From contig DUBF01000148.1 of NCBI GenBank assembly GCA_012960465.1, positions 18,032-82,031 on the forward strand: 64,000 nucleotides of DNA, given 5' to 3'. Shown piece after piece: positions 40,069 to 50,826 of this stretch; the stretch's first letter is position 1; each line of letters starts with the position of its first letter. Source of the stretch: Rhodospirillales bacterium (GTDB lineage Bacteria > Pseudomonadota > Alphaproteobacteria > Rhodospirillales > UBA2165). The notes under the pieces were generated by a model, which made no database searches, was not told the origin of the DNA, and worked only from the letters and a program-made list of their open reading frames with translations. Position numbers and translations under genes: made by a program.

Positions 40069-40211
40069 CCGGTTTTTTATATATTCCCTTATTTGTTAGG
40101 TATTTAATGCAAAGAATTTTTATTTTATCTACTAAAAAATTCAAAAGTTAAGCACCTTACATTACTTCTTTATTCTCAAATGCATAGACTGTACGGTACA
40201 CCTTTATATGA

Positions 40212-41288
40212 ATGAAAGTGGAGCCAGTTGTGCGTTTTGGCATTCAATTTTTTCCAGATCAACGGGAAGATGAAAAATCTCCAGTGCAATATTACGATGA
40301 AGCCATGCATCTCGTCGGTCTTTGCGACGAATATGGGTATTCTCATGTTAGAACTGTTGAGCATTACTTTCACCATTGGGGGGGGTATAGCTCAAATCCA
40401 ATTATCTTTCTGACAGCGGCGTGTCAGCACACTAAGACAGCAAGAATGGTAACGGGCGCTGTTTTGCCGGCATTCAACTCACCTCTGAAACTTGCGAGTG
40501 ATTTATGTATGCTTGATGCGTTTTCGAACGGCCGGTTGGATGTGGGATTTGCTCGGGCTTTTTTACCGCAAGAGTTTCGGCATTTTGAGGTCGATATGGA
40601 CGAAAGTGTTGAACGTTTTGAAGAAGGTATTAAACAAGTTCAGTTGCTTATGGAGGGAGAGAACGTTACCTCTAAAGGTAAATTCCATAGCTTTGAAAAT
40701 GTTACTACGATGCCTCGGCCGACGCAGTTACCACGTCCAAATTTCTACGTAGCAGCAGTTGGTACGCTAGCATCATTTGAACGTGCGGGTAAGATGGGGC
40801 ATTGGATCATGGCAATTCCCGGAGTTGGTTCTGATCCCATTGCGCTTTTGGAAACGTATAGAGATGCATGGACGAAAGCCAAGCATCCTGGCAAGCCAAA
40901 GATGATGATGGCCGTTTTTATGTTTTGTCATGAAGATGGAGACGAAGCACGGCGGATTGCAAAACCGCATATAGAGGGTCATTTTGCGCAGATTGTGGAT
41001 GCGATGATGGAATACACTGATGGCTCACCTTCAAACGCTTACAAGAACTATGATGTATTAAGGAAAAAAATAGCTACTCAAACATTGGAAAGCCAAATTG
41101 AAAGTGGGGCAGCTTTTGTTGGTAACCCATCGGAGATAATCAAGCAGTTGAAAGTTTTTAATAAGGCTTGTGGAGGTTGTGATGAATTATCGCTTCAAGT
41201 AAACCCCTTTGGATTGAAACTTAATGCGGCTGAGGCGTCCATGAGACTTTTTGGTACAGAAGTGATGCCTTATTTTAAAAATAATTAA
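40212..41288 (+). CDS. LLM class flavin-dependent oxidoreductase (bacterial luciferase-like)
   Basis: RTVEHYFHHWGGYSSNPIIFLTAACQHTKTARMVTGAVLPAFNSPLKLASDLCMLD. Confidence 0.88.
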   Translation: MKVEPVVRFGIQFFPDQREDEKSPVQYYDEAMHLVGLCDEYGYSHVRTVEHYFHHWGGYSSNPIIFLTAACQHTKTARMVTGAVLPAFNSPLKLASDLCMLDAFSNGRLDVGFARAFLPQEFRHFEVDMDESVERFEEGIKQVQLLMEGENVTSKGKFHSFENVTTMPRPTQLPRPNFYVAAVGTLASFERAGKMGHWIMAIPGVGSDPIALLETYRDAWTKAKHPGKPKMMMAVFMFCHEDGDEARRIAKPHIEGHFAQIVDAMMEYTDGSPSNAYKNYDVLRKKIATQTLESQIESGAAFVGNPSEIIKQLKVFNKACGGCDELSLQVNPFGLKLNAAEASMRLFGTEVMPYFKNN

Positions 41289-41301
41289 AAGGAATGATAC
41301 T

Positions 41302-42312
41302 GTGGATACATTTCTAAAAGAAATTCAGGCACACGATTTGGCTCCTTTGTGGGAGGTTTATGAGAATATTGTTTTGAATGAACCGTCGCGATCTGAACCA
41401 TCAATAATATGGAAGTGGACAGAAATGCTGCCTCTAATCGAAAAATCAGCTGAGCTTGTTCAAGGAAGTCACGCAGACCATCGTGTGCTTATCCTTAAAA
41501 ACCCTAAACTCGATGGCAAAATGGCAACAACCACTAATATTCTAGCAGCCTTTCAATGCGTGAACCCGGGCGAGGAAACTTCTCCTCACCGTCACACTCC
41601 AGCCGCTACTCGAGTAATTATAGAAGGATCTGGTGGCAGTACGTTTGTTGATGGTAAACGGTGTGAGATGTTTGAGGGAGATCTCATCATTACGCCTAAT
41701 TGGACGTGGCATTGCCATAAAAACGACAGCAGTAAGAGAATTATCTGGTTAGATGTACTAGACATTCCATTGGTTGGTTCGTTAGACGCAGTTTTTAGCG
41801 ATATGAAAATGCAACCAGAAAATCATTTCCCGGATAATAGGGCTATGATATCTGATGATGCGTATGCAGGAGGAGGACTTGTACCTGTTAGTAATCTTAT
41901 GCATGTCAATCATTCACCTCGTTTACGCTACGCCTTTGAAGATGTTCTCGTTGCGATAAAAAATACGCCTAAATCAGATGATGGCATCCAGTCGATCAAT
42001 TATACTAATCCAGTTGACGGTAGTGGCATTTTGCCAACTCATGATGCAAAAATTTGCTCTTTAGGTAGAAACATTAAAACAGCAACATTACGTTCTACCG
42101 CAAATGCGGTGTGTATCGTTATAAAAGGCAATGGCTATAGTCAAATTGGTGATGTCGCTCATCAATGGGGGCCTAAAGATATCTTTACGATACCCCATTG
42201 GTCATGGGCAACTCACACAGCTTCTAGTGAAGAAACGCTTCTTATTGTGATCTCTGACCGCCAAGTTATGGAAAAACTGGGTTTATACCGTGAGGAAGCA
42301 TTAGAATCTTAG
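41302..42312 (+). CDS. Bicupin ring-cleavage dioxygenase, gentisate 1,2-dioxygenase-like
   Basis: SPHRHTPAATRVIIEGSGG; two cupin domains; PNWTWHCHKN and PHWSWATHTAS; GTG start. Confidence 0.8.
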   Translation: MDTFLKEIQAHDLAPLWEVYENIVLNEPSRSEPSIIWKWTEMLPLIEKSAELVQGSHADHRVLILKNPKLDGKMATTTNILAAFQCVNPGEETSPHRHTPAATRVIIEGSGGSTFVDGKRCEMFEGDLIITPNWTWHCHKNDSSKRIIWLDVLDIPLVGSLDAVFSDMKMQPENHFPDNRAMISDDAYAGGGLVPVSNLMHVNHSPRLRYAFEDVLVAIKNTPKSDDGIQSINYTNPVDGSGILPTHDAKICSLGRNIKTATLRSTANAVCIVIKGNGYSQIGDVAHQWGPKDIFTIPHWSWATHTASSEETLLIVISDRQVMEKLGLYREEALES

Positions 42313-42388
42313 TTGTAAATTTTTTTGGGTGTTGGTTGCGGAATGTATAACTTCATAGTTCACTTATCATCGTCAAATTAGAGCTATC

Positions 42389-43333
42389 GTGAGGAAAATT
42401 AATCTTAGTTTGCCTCGGTCAATTTTAATTATCGCGGGACCAACGGCCAGTGGAAAGTCGGGTTTTTCTCTCGAAGTTGCTGACAAGTATGATGGCGTAA
42501 TTATTAATTGTGACTCGATGCAGGTCTATAGCGAACTACAAATCATCACGGCACGTCCGTCGATTGTAGATGAACGCGATATACCCCATAAACTTTATGG
42601 TATGATTTCTGTGGCCGATTTCTTTTCCGTTGGTATCTGGCGCGATTTAGCCATAAATGAAATTAAGGCTTGTTGGCAGTCTGGCAAGCTTCCTATTATT
42701 ACTGGTGGCACCGGGCTCTATATAAAGGCATTGATGGAAGGTTTAACTCAAATACCTGCCGTTTCTAGAGAAATTAGAGAGGAGGTAATTGCGCGTCGCA
42801 AAAAAATTGGAGTTGAAGCCTTTCATCTCGAATTAAGAGGGTTTGATCCAGTGTCAGCAGAACGCCTTAATAAATCAGATAGTCAGCGAGTAATACGGGC
42901 GTATGAGGTGTATGTTGCAACGGAACGTTCGTTGAGTGATTGGCATAAACAGGAGCGGATAGCGGAGCCACTTTCTGCGCACTATCAATCAATAATATTC
43001 GAGCCGCCAAGAGATTTACTTTATGCCAAATGTGAGGATCGCCTCGATTTGATGGTAGAGAACGGTGCGTTGGATGAGGTGCGTGCCTTAGTGGATATTA
43101 ACCTTGATCCAATGCGCCCAGCTATGAAAGCTCTTGGTGTCTCCGAGTTTTTGGCGTACTTGAATAATGATATAACGTTAGAGGAAGCTCTAAATGCAGC
43201 AAAGCAATCCACTAGACGTTATGCAAAACGTCAAATGACCTGGTTCCGCAATCAAATAGTTCAAGATTATAGGTTAAATGCGCAATATTCGAAAAGTTTA
43301 ATACCAGAAATCTTTTCAAATATTATAAAATAG
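42389..43333 (+). CDS. miaA: tRNA dimethylallyltransferase
   Basis: ILIIAGPTASGKSGFSLEVA; INCDSMQVYSEL; GGTGLYIKAL; GTG start. Confidence 0.95.
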   Translation: MRKINLSLPRSILIIAGPTASGKSGFSLEVADKYDGVIINCDSMQVYSELQIITARPSIVDERDIPHKLYGMISVADFFSVGIWRDLAINEIKACWQSGKLPIITGGTGLYIKALMEGLTQIPAVSREIREEVIARRKKIGVEAFHLELRGFDPVSAERLNKSDSQRVIRAYEVYVATERSLSDWHKQERIAEPLSAHYQSIIFEPPRDLLYAKCEDRLDLMVENGALDEVRALVDINLDPMRPAMKALGVSEFLAYLNNDITLEEALNAAKQSTRRYAKRQMTWFRNQIVQDYRLNAQYSKSLIPEIFSNIIK

Positions 43334-43336
43334 GTA

Positions 43337-43468
43337 TTGACCCCAGATAGGATTAGGTATAGTTTCCGGCGGAATTGCGCCAGAATAGCTCTTCTGCTTT
43401 TGATTTTTTGGGGAGTTAGTTGGCGTTGGTTTTTTTATTTTGTAACTAACCAGGAAGAAGTCGCTTAA
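43337..43468 (+). other. Putative 43-codon leader ORF (TTG start) upstream of ilv operon
   Basis: MTPDRIRYSFRRNCARIALLLLIFWGVSWRWFFYFVTNQEEVA*, in the miaA-ilvI gap; overlaps inverted repeat GTTAGTT..AACTAAC. Confidence 0.3.
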
Positions 43469-43489
43469 ATTGGCGTTGGAGAAAAGAAA

Positions 43490-45244
43490 ATGTCGAGTAA
43501 CCAATATACTGGCGGTGAGATTATTCTCAAAGCATTAGCTGACCAAGATGTTGAAGTCGTATTTGGTTATCCGGGTGGTGTTACACTGCCGCTTTATAAC
43601 GATATGTATAAGCAAAATAGTCTGCGGCATGTCCTTGTTGGTCATGAACAAGGAGCAGTACATGCTGCCGAGGGTTACGCGCGTTCAACAGGTAAAACCG
43701 GTGTTGCAATGGCAACTTCTGGTCCGGGCGCAACCAATACAGTTACAGGTTTGGTAGATGCCTTGATGGATAGTATTCCGCTAGTTTGTCTAACGGGTCA
43801 AGTTGTTAGCCATCTAATTGGAAACGATGCGTTTCAGGAAGCCGATACCACGGGTATCACGCGGCCAGCTACGAAACACAATTATTTGGTAAAATCGACA
43901 GATGAACTTGCTCGAGTTATCCATGAAGCATTTTATATTGCAGCAAATGGTCGTCCAGGACCCGTTTTAATTGATATTCCAAAGGATATAATAATGAATA
44001 TGGGTACTTATGTTGGTCCCGAAGGTATTGAGCCTCGCAACTATAAACCTCAAATTAGTGGAGACCGAAAAAAAATTGAAGCCGCAGTTGATATGATAGC
44101 AAATGCAGAGCGTCCCCTTATTTATGCCGGCGGTGGAGTGATCAATTCCGGTCCTGAGGCATCTCATTTATTACAGAAGTTTGTCAAAATGACTGGCTAT
44201 CCTTGTACTACAACATTAATGGCATTAGGTGCCTATCCAACAACAGATGATCAGTTTATTGGTATGCCGGGTATGCATGGTACCTACGAAGCTAACCTCG
44301 CAATGCACGGATGTGATATTATGTTTAATATTGGAGCGCGCTTCGATGATCGGGTGACCGGTAATACGGCGCTTTTCTCTCCTAATAGTAAGAAAATTCA
44401 TGTCGATATTGATCCTTCTTCTATTAACAAAAATATTGTAGTTGATATCGCGATTATAGGAGACGTGACGAATGTGTTATCCGATTTGATAACCATCTGG
44501 AATCAAAAACAACCGAAGCTTAATCAAAATGCTATCGAGAACTGGTGGAATGTAATTGGAGAATGGCGTTCTGCTGACTCGCTTGGATTTGAGCAAGATT
44601 TTAAAGAGTCGATTAAGCCACAATACGCCTTAAGTCAATTAAGTGAATCTTTGAATGGAACCGATTATTTCGTTACGACAGATGTTGGACAGCACCAAAT
44701 GTGGGCTGCTCAGTATATTCAATTTTCTGAACCAAATCGCTGGATGACGTCTGGTGGTCTCGGTACTATGGGATATGGCATTCCAGCAGCTATGGGTGTA
44801 CAAGTTGCACACCCTGATGCAGCTGTAGTTTGTGTGACCTCGGAAGGTTCAATGATGATGAACGTTCAAGAAATGGCAACTATTGCAAAAGAAGGCCTTC
44901 CAGTTAAAATACTCTGTTTGTATAATCAAGTGCTTGGTATGATCCGGCAATGGCAGGAATTATTTCATGAAAATAACGAATCTGAATGTGATTTAAGTAA
45001 CGGACCTGATTATATTAAACTGGCGGAAGCCATGGGTTTTAGTGCGTTAGAGTGTCAAAAAGCCGATGACGTTAATGGTTCGATTAATAAAATGCTTGAA
45101 ATTAAAGGACCAGTATTTTTATTGATGCACACAGATCGAGCAGAAAATGTTTTTCCCATGATCCCATCTGGAGCTGCCCATAATGAAATTGTTCTGGCTC
45201 CCAATAATAAAACGAAATTTGTTAAAGATAAAGAAATGGCTTAA
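43490..45244 (+). CDS. ilvI: Acetolactate synthase large subunit
   Basis: [39 protein letters not shown]-binding C-terminus. Confidence 0.95.
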   Translation: MSSNQYTGGEIILKALADQDVEVVFGYPGGVTLPLYNDMYKQNSLRHVLVGHEQGAVHAAEGYARSTGKTGVAMATSGPGATNTVTGLVDALMDSIPLVCLTGQVVSHLIGNDAFQEADTTGITRPATKHNYLVKSTDELARVIHEAFYIAANGRPGPVLIDIPKDIIMNMGTYVGPEGIEPRNYKPQISGDRKKIEAAVDMIANAERPLIYAGGGVINSGPEASHLLQKFVKMTGYPCTTTLMALGAYPTTDDQFIGMPGMHGTYEANLAMHGCDIMFNIGARFDDRVTGNTALFSPNSKKIHVDIDPSSINKNIVVDIAIIGDVTNVLSDLITIWNQKQPKLNQNAIENWWNVIGEWRSADSLGFEQDFKESIKPQYALSQLSESLNGTDYFVTTDVGQHQMWAAQYIQFSEPNRWMTSGGLGTMGYGIPAAMGVQVAHPDAAVVCVTSEGSMMMNVQEMATIAKEGLPVKILCLYNQVLGMIRQWQELFHENNESECDLSNGPDYIKLAEAMGFSALECQKADDVNGSINKMLEIKGPVFLLMHTDRAENVFPMIPSGAAHNEIVLAPNNKTKFVKDKEMA

Positions 45245-45269
45245 GAATTTTGTGCTAGGGTAAATAAAA

Positions 45270-45788
45270 TTGACTGATAATTTGAATAGTGGTGAGCAAA
45301 ATCATACGTTCTCAGTTCTTGTTGAAAATGAGGCTGGGGTTTTGGCGCGTGTGATTGGCCTATTATCTGGCCGAGGGTACAACATTGAAAGTTTAACAGT
45401 TGCTGAGGTTGATAAAGACGAGCATTTTTCTAAAATAACTCTTGTAAGTTCGGGTACCGAAATGGTGCTTGAGCAAATTCGTACTCAGCTTGAGCGTTTA
45501 GTGCCAGTGCGAGCGGTCGCAAATTTGACTATTGATGGGCCTTCTGTCGAGCGAGAACTCGCTTTGATAAAAGTAGCTGGAGGTGATAAAATGCGGGCTC
45601 AATGTTTGGAAGTAGCAGATACTTTTCAGGCAAATGTTATAGACAGTACACCAGAATCTTGTGTTTTTGAAGTTGTAGAAAGTACAGAAAAGATGGATGC
45701 TTTTATTAATTTAATGAAGCCGCTTGGTTTGGTGGATGTATCACGTTCAGGTGTGGTAGCCATTTCGCGCGGTTCAGAACCAATTTAA
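45270..45788 (+). CDS. ilvH: Acetolactate synthase small subunit
   Basis: HTFSVLVENEAGVLARVIGLLSGRGYNIESLTV ACT domain; TTG start. Confidence 0.95.
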   Translation: MTDNLNSGEQNHTFSVLVENEAGVLARVIGLLSGRGYNIESLTVAEVDKDEHFSKITLVSSGTEMVLEQIRTQLERLVPVRAVANLTIDGPSVERELALIKVAGGDKMRAQCLEVADTFQANVIDSTPESCVFEVVESTEKMDAFINLMKPLGLVDVSRSGVVAISRGSEPI

Positions 45789-45817
45789 ACGGCCTCCCAG
45801 GGCTATAGGCTAATTGA

Positions 45818-46864
<1,047 letters not shown>

Positions 46865-46894
46865 GTTCCTAATAATATAGAAAATTAGATAAAT

Positions 46895-46923
46895 AAAAGG
46901 GTGCTTTATGAGCACCCTTTTAT
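46895..46923 (+). terminator. Rho-independent terminator after ilvC
   Basis: aaaagggtgctttatgagcacccttttat, perfect stem with T-rich tail 30 nt past the ilvC stop. Confidence 0.9.
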
Positions 46924-47055
46924 TTAACCTGGCTGCTATATTAACTAAATAATGCTAATTAAAAGCGATTAGAGAGATGTGAGAATTTTGGAAAACTTTA
47001 AGATCTTTATTCGTAAATTGTTTAACAATTAATTATCTTATATTAAGCTCAGATA

Positions 47056-47478
47056 ATGATTGAAGTTACGCCTTATATTTCACTTTCAGATAACGAGATT
47101 GAAGAGAAATTCATTCGATCACCAGGGGCTGGAGGTCAAAAAGTTAATAAGACGGCTACGTCAGTTCAGTTGCGGTTTAATGCCAAGAAAAGTTCCGCCT
47201 TAACTAGTGATTTGTTTTTAAGATTAAAACGACTAGCGGGTCAGCGCATGACAAATTCTGGCGTTATTGTGATTACTGCGCATAAGTATTCTACACAGAA
47301 ACAAAATCGTCAGGATGCGCTTCAGCGTCTAGTTAACTTGATCCGGAAAGTGGCTATTGTGCCGAAAGTGCGACGAAAGACTGCACCGACCCGGGGTTCC
47401 AATAAGCGTCGTTTGGATAGTAAACGGCAGAAAAGTAATATTAAAAAAGGAAGAGGCAGGCTCCGAAAGTTCGATTAA
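47056..47478 (+). CDS. arfB: Alternative ribosome-rescue factor ArfB (YaeJ-like)
   Basis: RSPGAGGQKVNKTATSVQLRF GGQ motif, short protein with basic C-terminal tail. Confidence 0.93.
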   Translation: MIEVTPYISLSDNEIEEKFIRSPGAGGQKVNKTATSVQLRFNAKKSSALTSDLFLRLKRLAGQRMTNSGVIVITAHKYSTQKQNRQDALQRLVNLIRKVAIVPKVRRKTAPTRGSNKRRLDSKRQKSNIKKGRGRLRKFD

Positions 47479-47519
47479 TATACTTAAATAACGCTATAAT
47501 CTGTGCGGCGCACATTTCT

Positions 47520-48503
47520 TTATTTTTTTCTACGATTAAGCATTTTTTGCGAGAGTTTTGAGGCTCGGCCAGGGGTAGACCACGGGCATCTTGCAATACA
47601 AATAGCACACCCTAAAGCTTCACCAAATGTTGGTATGCATTTATCGAAATCGACAAACCATTTATTGACACCGCGGACCATCTGTTTTTCTGAAAAAATT
47701 GCCCCGGGAGGGCATGCCTTTACACAGATTTGACAATTATTACAAAAATCTTCGGAGCCTATATCTCTCATTTGATCAGCGATCAGTGGCATATCTGTAG
47801 TTACTGCTGAAAGTCTAAAAGATGAGCCAAATTCACCATGTATCAAAGAGCCATGCTTGCCGAGTGTACCCATTCCTGCGTCAATAGCGGCCGGCACCAT
47901 GCTTAGTGCCGATGCAAACGGCCCCGCCCATGGTTTAGCAAAGTACCCCTGACTGAGTATAAAATTGGTTAGTTCTCGGCAAACCCTAGCGGCACGATTA
48001 TATTGACGCGCGACTTCAACCGGCGATTCTGGTTTCTCGAGACTTGCCGGTACTTTGTCGAGCTCCGCATGATCCATGGTAACACCAACAATAATAACCC
48101 AAGGTTCATCTATCCGATATCCTTCGTAGATATAATGTGGATCCATTTTAGTGATACGGACATCATCACCTTCATGGCAGAGGGTAAATTCTTTAATTGC
48201 CATTACCCATTCTTCGGCAGATTTTTCAATAATAGTTTGTGCTTTTTCAATTGTTTTGGGGCCACGTGCTGCATTACTACTGTAGTGCTCAACAATTGCG
48301 GGAGATCGTCTCTGGATATCAACAACTTCAGTTTGTAATTCGCCAAAGGCGTGTTTGTCGTGAGGATGCCAAAAAAAGGGGGATGGGCTTCTAATCTCCG
48401 TTTCGTTTAGGCCATTTACCGTATTACCAGAAACATCTGGAAAAAGTGCTTTAAAATCATCAGCAGTTTCAGGTAGTTTTTTTGGTTTTTGTAGATCTGT
48501 CAT
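47520..48503 (-). CDS. Cytosolic 4Fe-4S protein resembling reductive dehalogenase/QueG family
   Basis: YNRAARVCRELTNFILSQGYFAKPWAG; FCNNCQICVKACPPGAI; GCAICIARCPWS; start trimmed from 48530. Confidence 0.75.
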   Translation of the reverse strand: MTDLQKPKKLPETADDFKALFPDVSGNTVNGLNETEIRSPSPFFWHPHDKHAFGELQTEVVDIQRRSPAIVEHYSSNAARGPKTIEKAQTIIEKSAEEWVMAIKEFTLCHEGDDVRITKMDPHYIYEGYRIDEPWVIIVGVTMDHAELDKVPASLEKPESPVEVARQYNRAARVCRELTNFILSQGYFAKPWAGPFASALSMVPAAIDAGMGTLGKHGSLIHGEFGSSFRLSAVTTDMPLIADQMRDIGSEDFCNNCQICVKACPPGAIFSEKQMVRGVNKWFVDFDKCIPTFGEALGCAICIARCPWSTPGRASKLSQKMLNRRKK

Positions 48504-48672
48504 GGCGCTATAGTGAAGATGTAGGACCAACCCATCAATACCTAATTATATTTTTTAATATTCATAGTTTTTATTATTGTGGTTGTGATAATCAGTTTTC
48601 TAGGTTAAAAAACAGAATATTGGTTACTAAAATCGAATTATTCGACGAGCTAATTAAATAAAGGTTCTTTAT

Positions 48673-49443
48673 TTAACAGCTATGAATTTTCATTCTATCC
48701 TGCCATTCTATGCCTTTGCTCCAGGCTAACATGTTTTTAGCATCAGGTTCTTTTTTATCAATATATAAGACTGTTCGCCATGCTAGGCTCAGCATGCAAG
48801 ACGTTACTGGCGGCCCCTCCCAATTTTTGCAATCTAGAATAGGCTGTAGTGTTGGCATTCCCGTGCCAAGCATCACGATTGCATCTATTTCTTTATTTTG
48901 GAGAGAGTATAAGGCTTCACTGCTACTATCTGCGCGAATACTATAGATCGGATGAAAATCGCTTTCATCATTATAAGTACTGGCAACTTCGGAAACTTCG
49001 AAACCAGCATTTTGCCAATAGCTTACACTGATCTTTGTTAAAGAAGCTGGGTATGGTGAAACTAATCCAATTTTTTTTGCGCCCAACGCATTAAATGAAT
49101 CGGTTACTGCGCGCGCTGCTGTAACAAATTCGAAGCCCTTACTTTTCTTGATTCGTTCACATATCTCGGTCTCTTTTTCTTGACCAATAAGATAGGAGGC
49201 GCCTGTGCAGCCAAAAGCAACAGCTTGTATAGGAGCATTTGCAAATTGATCAAGTGTCACTTCAATCTGGTTCGTATAGTCAACCAGTCGATCTTCCATC
49301 TCTTTTTTACTGCTTGTTAGACGGGCATTCAGCATTGTTACGCCAGCAGGCCATAATATTCTAAACTCAGGCTCTACAGTGGTATTGGCTTGAGGTGTTA
49401 ATACACCAACGAGACCACGTTTTGCATATTCTAGTTCGGTCAT
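48673..49443 (-). CDS. Maleate cis-trans isomerase / arylmalonate decarboxylase family (Asp/Glu racemase fold)
   Basis: LVGVLTPQANTTVEPEF; VAFGCTGASYLIG; VMLGTGMPTL; second Cys in VTSCMLSLAWR; start trimmed from 49458. Confidence 0.82.
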   Translation of the reverse strand: MTELEYAKRGLVGVLTPQANTTVEPEFRILWPAGVTMLNARLTSSKKEMEDRLVDYTNQIEVTLDQFANAPIQAVAFGCTGASYLIGQEKETEICERIKKSKGFEFVTAARAVTDSFNALGAKKIGLVSPYPASLTKISVSYWQNAGFEVSEVASTYNDESDFHPIYSIRADSSSEALYSLQNKEIDAIVMLGTGMPTLQPILDCKNWEGPPVTSCMLSLAWRTVLYIDKKEPDAKNMLAWSKGIEWQDRMKIHSC

Positions 49444-49537
49444 TTTTATTAAGTCCACTGAGTTTTAATTATCTTTAGTTTATGACATTGTTACAGGTGA
49501 AAAACCATAATTTCAATTTATGGGCAAGGTCTTTAAT

Positions 49538-50755
49538 ATGTTAAAGCAAGCTAACGAGAAACGTATTTTAATAGTTGGGGGTGGTCCTGTAGGATTATTT
49601 GCAGCGACACGTTTGGTTGACTTTGGAATTCCGGTTATACTCATTGATAAAGCCTCACAGGTTAGTACTGATATCCGCGCCTCTACAATTCACCCACCTT
49701 CCCTGGAAATGATGGCGCCTTACGGTATTACAGACGAGATACTTGAGACAGGAATTAAAGTACCGCAATGGCAAATACGTAATCACGCTACGGGTGAAAG
49801 GGTTGTTTTTGATCTTAAGCATATCGCAGATAAAACTAAGTACCCGTACCGTGTGCAGTTTGAGCAAAGTAAAATTTGTGCAATCATGGATAGGAGGCTC
49901 CAGGATAATCAGTTAGCCGATATTCGGTATGGAACAGAATTTGTGTCGTTTGACCAGAATAGCGCTGGTGTTTCAATCAATGTTAATACGGCAGCAGGAC
50001 CAGATAAAATCCATGGCCAATTTTTAATTGCAGCTGACGGGGGTGCTAGCCCAATTAGGGAACAGTTAGGACTAACTTTTGAAGGATCTACGTATTCTGA
50101 GAGAACTGTGTTGGTTACAACACCCTTTCCCTTCCATGAGCATATTGATGGATTGTCGAGTGTTAGCTATTGTTGGGAAAAAAAGGGTAATTTTAGTCTC
50201 CTGCAATTACCCGACCAATGGCGAGCTAGCCTCTGTTTTCCAGAAAATATGTCACCTGATGCTGCTTTGGCGGATGAACACATCCAAAAACAACTTCATG
50301 TTATATGTCCAATTGGCGAGCCATTCGAAATCTATGATAAGCGTGTCTATCGTGTTCATCAACGCATAGTATCTAAATATGATCATGGTCGAATTGCTTT
50401 GGCGGGTGATGCCGCGCATATTAATTCGCCATCTGGTGGTATGGGCATGAATGGTGGCTTACATGATGCCCATGACTTGGCAGAAAAATTAAATCAGATT
50501 TGGCTAAGTGAAGATGAGTATATTTATTTTGATCTTCTTGGTCTTTATTCGCGCCAGCGAAAACCGATTGCCGAAGAGCAAATTATTAAGCAAGCTGATG
50601 AAAATTGTAAGCGCATGACGGAGAAGAACCATGAAAAGCGGCGAAAATCTCTAGATGAATTGCTAGATATCTCGAGCGACCCTGTAAAGTGTCGGGCTTT
50701 TCTATTGAAATCGTCGATGTTTGAAGGTTTGCGCCAGGCTTCACTTATTGAGTGA
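49538..50755 (+). CDS. FAD-dependent monooxygenase (class A aromatic hydroxylase family)
   Basis: ILIVGGGPVGLFAATRLVDFGIPVILIDK; GRIALAGDAAHINSPSGGMGMNGGLHDAHDLAEKL. Alternative start 49520. Confidence 0.92.
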   Translation: MLKQANEKRILIVGGGPVGLFAATRLVDFGIPVILIDKASQVSTDIRASTIHPPSLEMMAPYGITDEILETGIKVPQWQIRNHATGERVVFDLKHIADKTKYPYRVQFEQSKICAIMDRRLQDNQLADIRYGTEFVSFDQNSAGVSINVNTAAGPDKIHGQFLIAADGGASPIREQLGLTFEGSTYSERTVLVTTPFPFHEHIDGLSSVSYCWEKKGNFSLLQLPDQWRASLCFPENMSPDAALADEHIQKQLHVICPIGEPFEIYDKRVYRVHQRIVSKYDHGRIALAGDAAHINSPSGGMGMNGGLHDAHDLAEKLNQIWLSEDEYIYFDLLGLYSRQRKPIAEEQIIKQADENCKRMTEKNHEKRRKSLDELLDISSDPVKCRAFLLKSSMFEGLRQASLIE

Positions 50756-50826
50756 CATTAAATATTTGGCATTTCTGCAATACGTGAAAAATAAAGGTTA
50801 GAAAATTCAACTAGTAGAAAAATAGA

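Noticed and set aside
43316-43504. Minus-strand 62-aa ORF between miaA and ilvI
   Set aside because: Low-complexity, no family resemblance, antisense to the ilv leader region.
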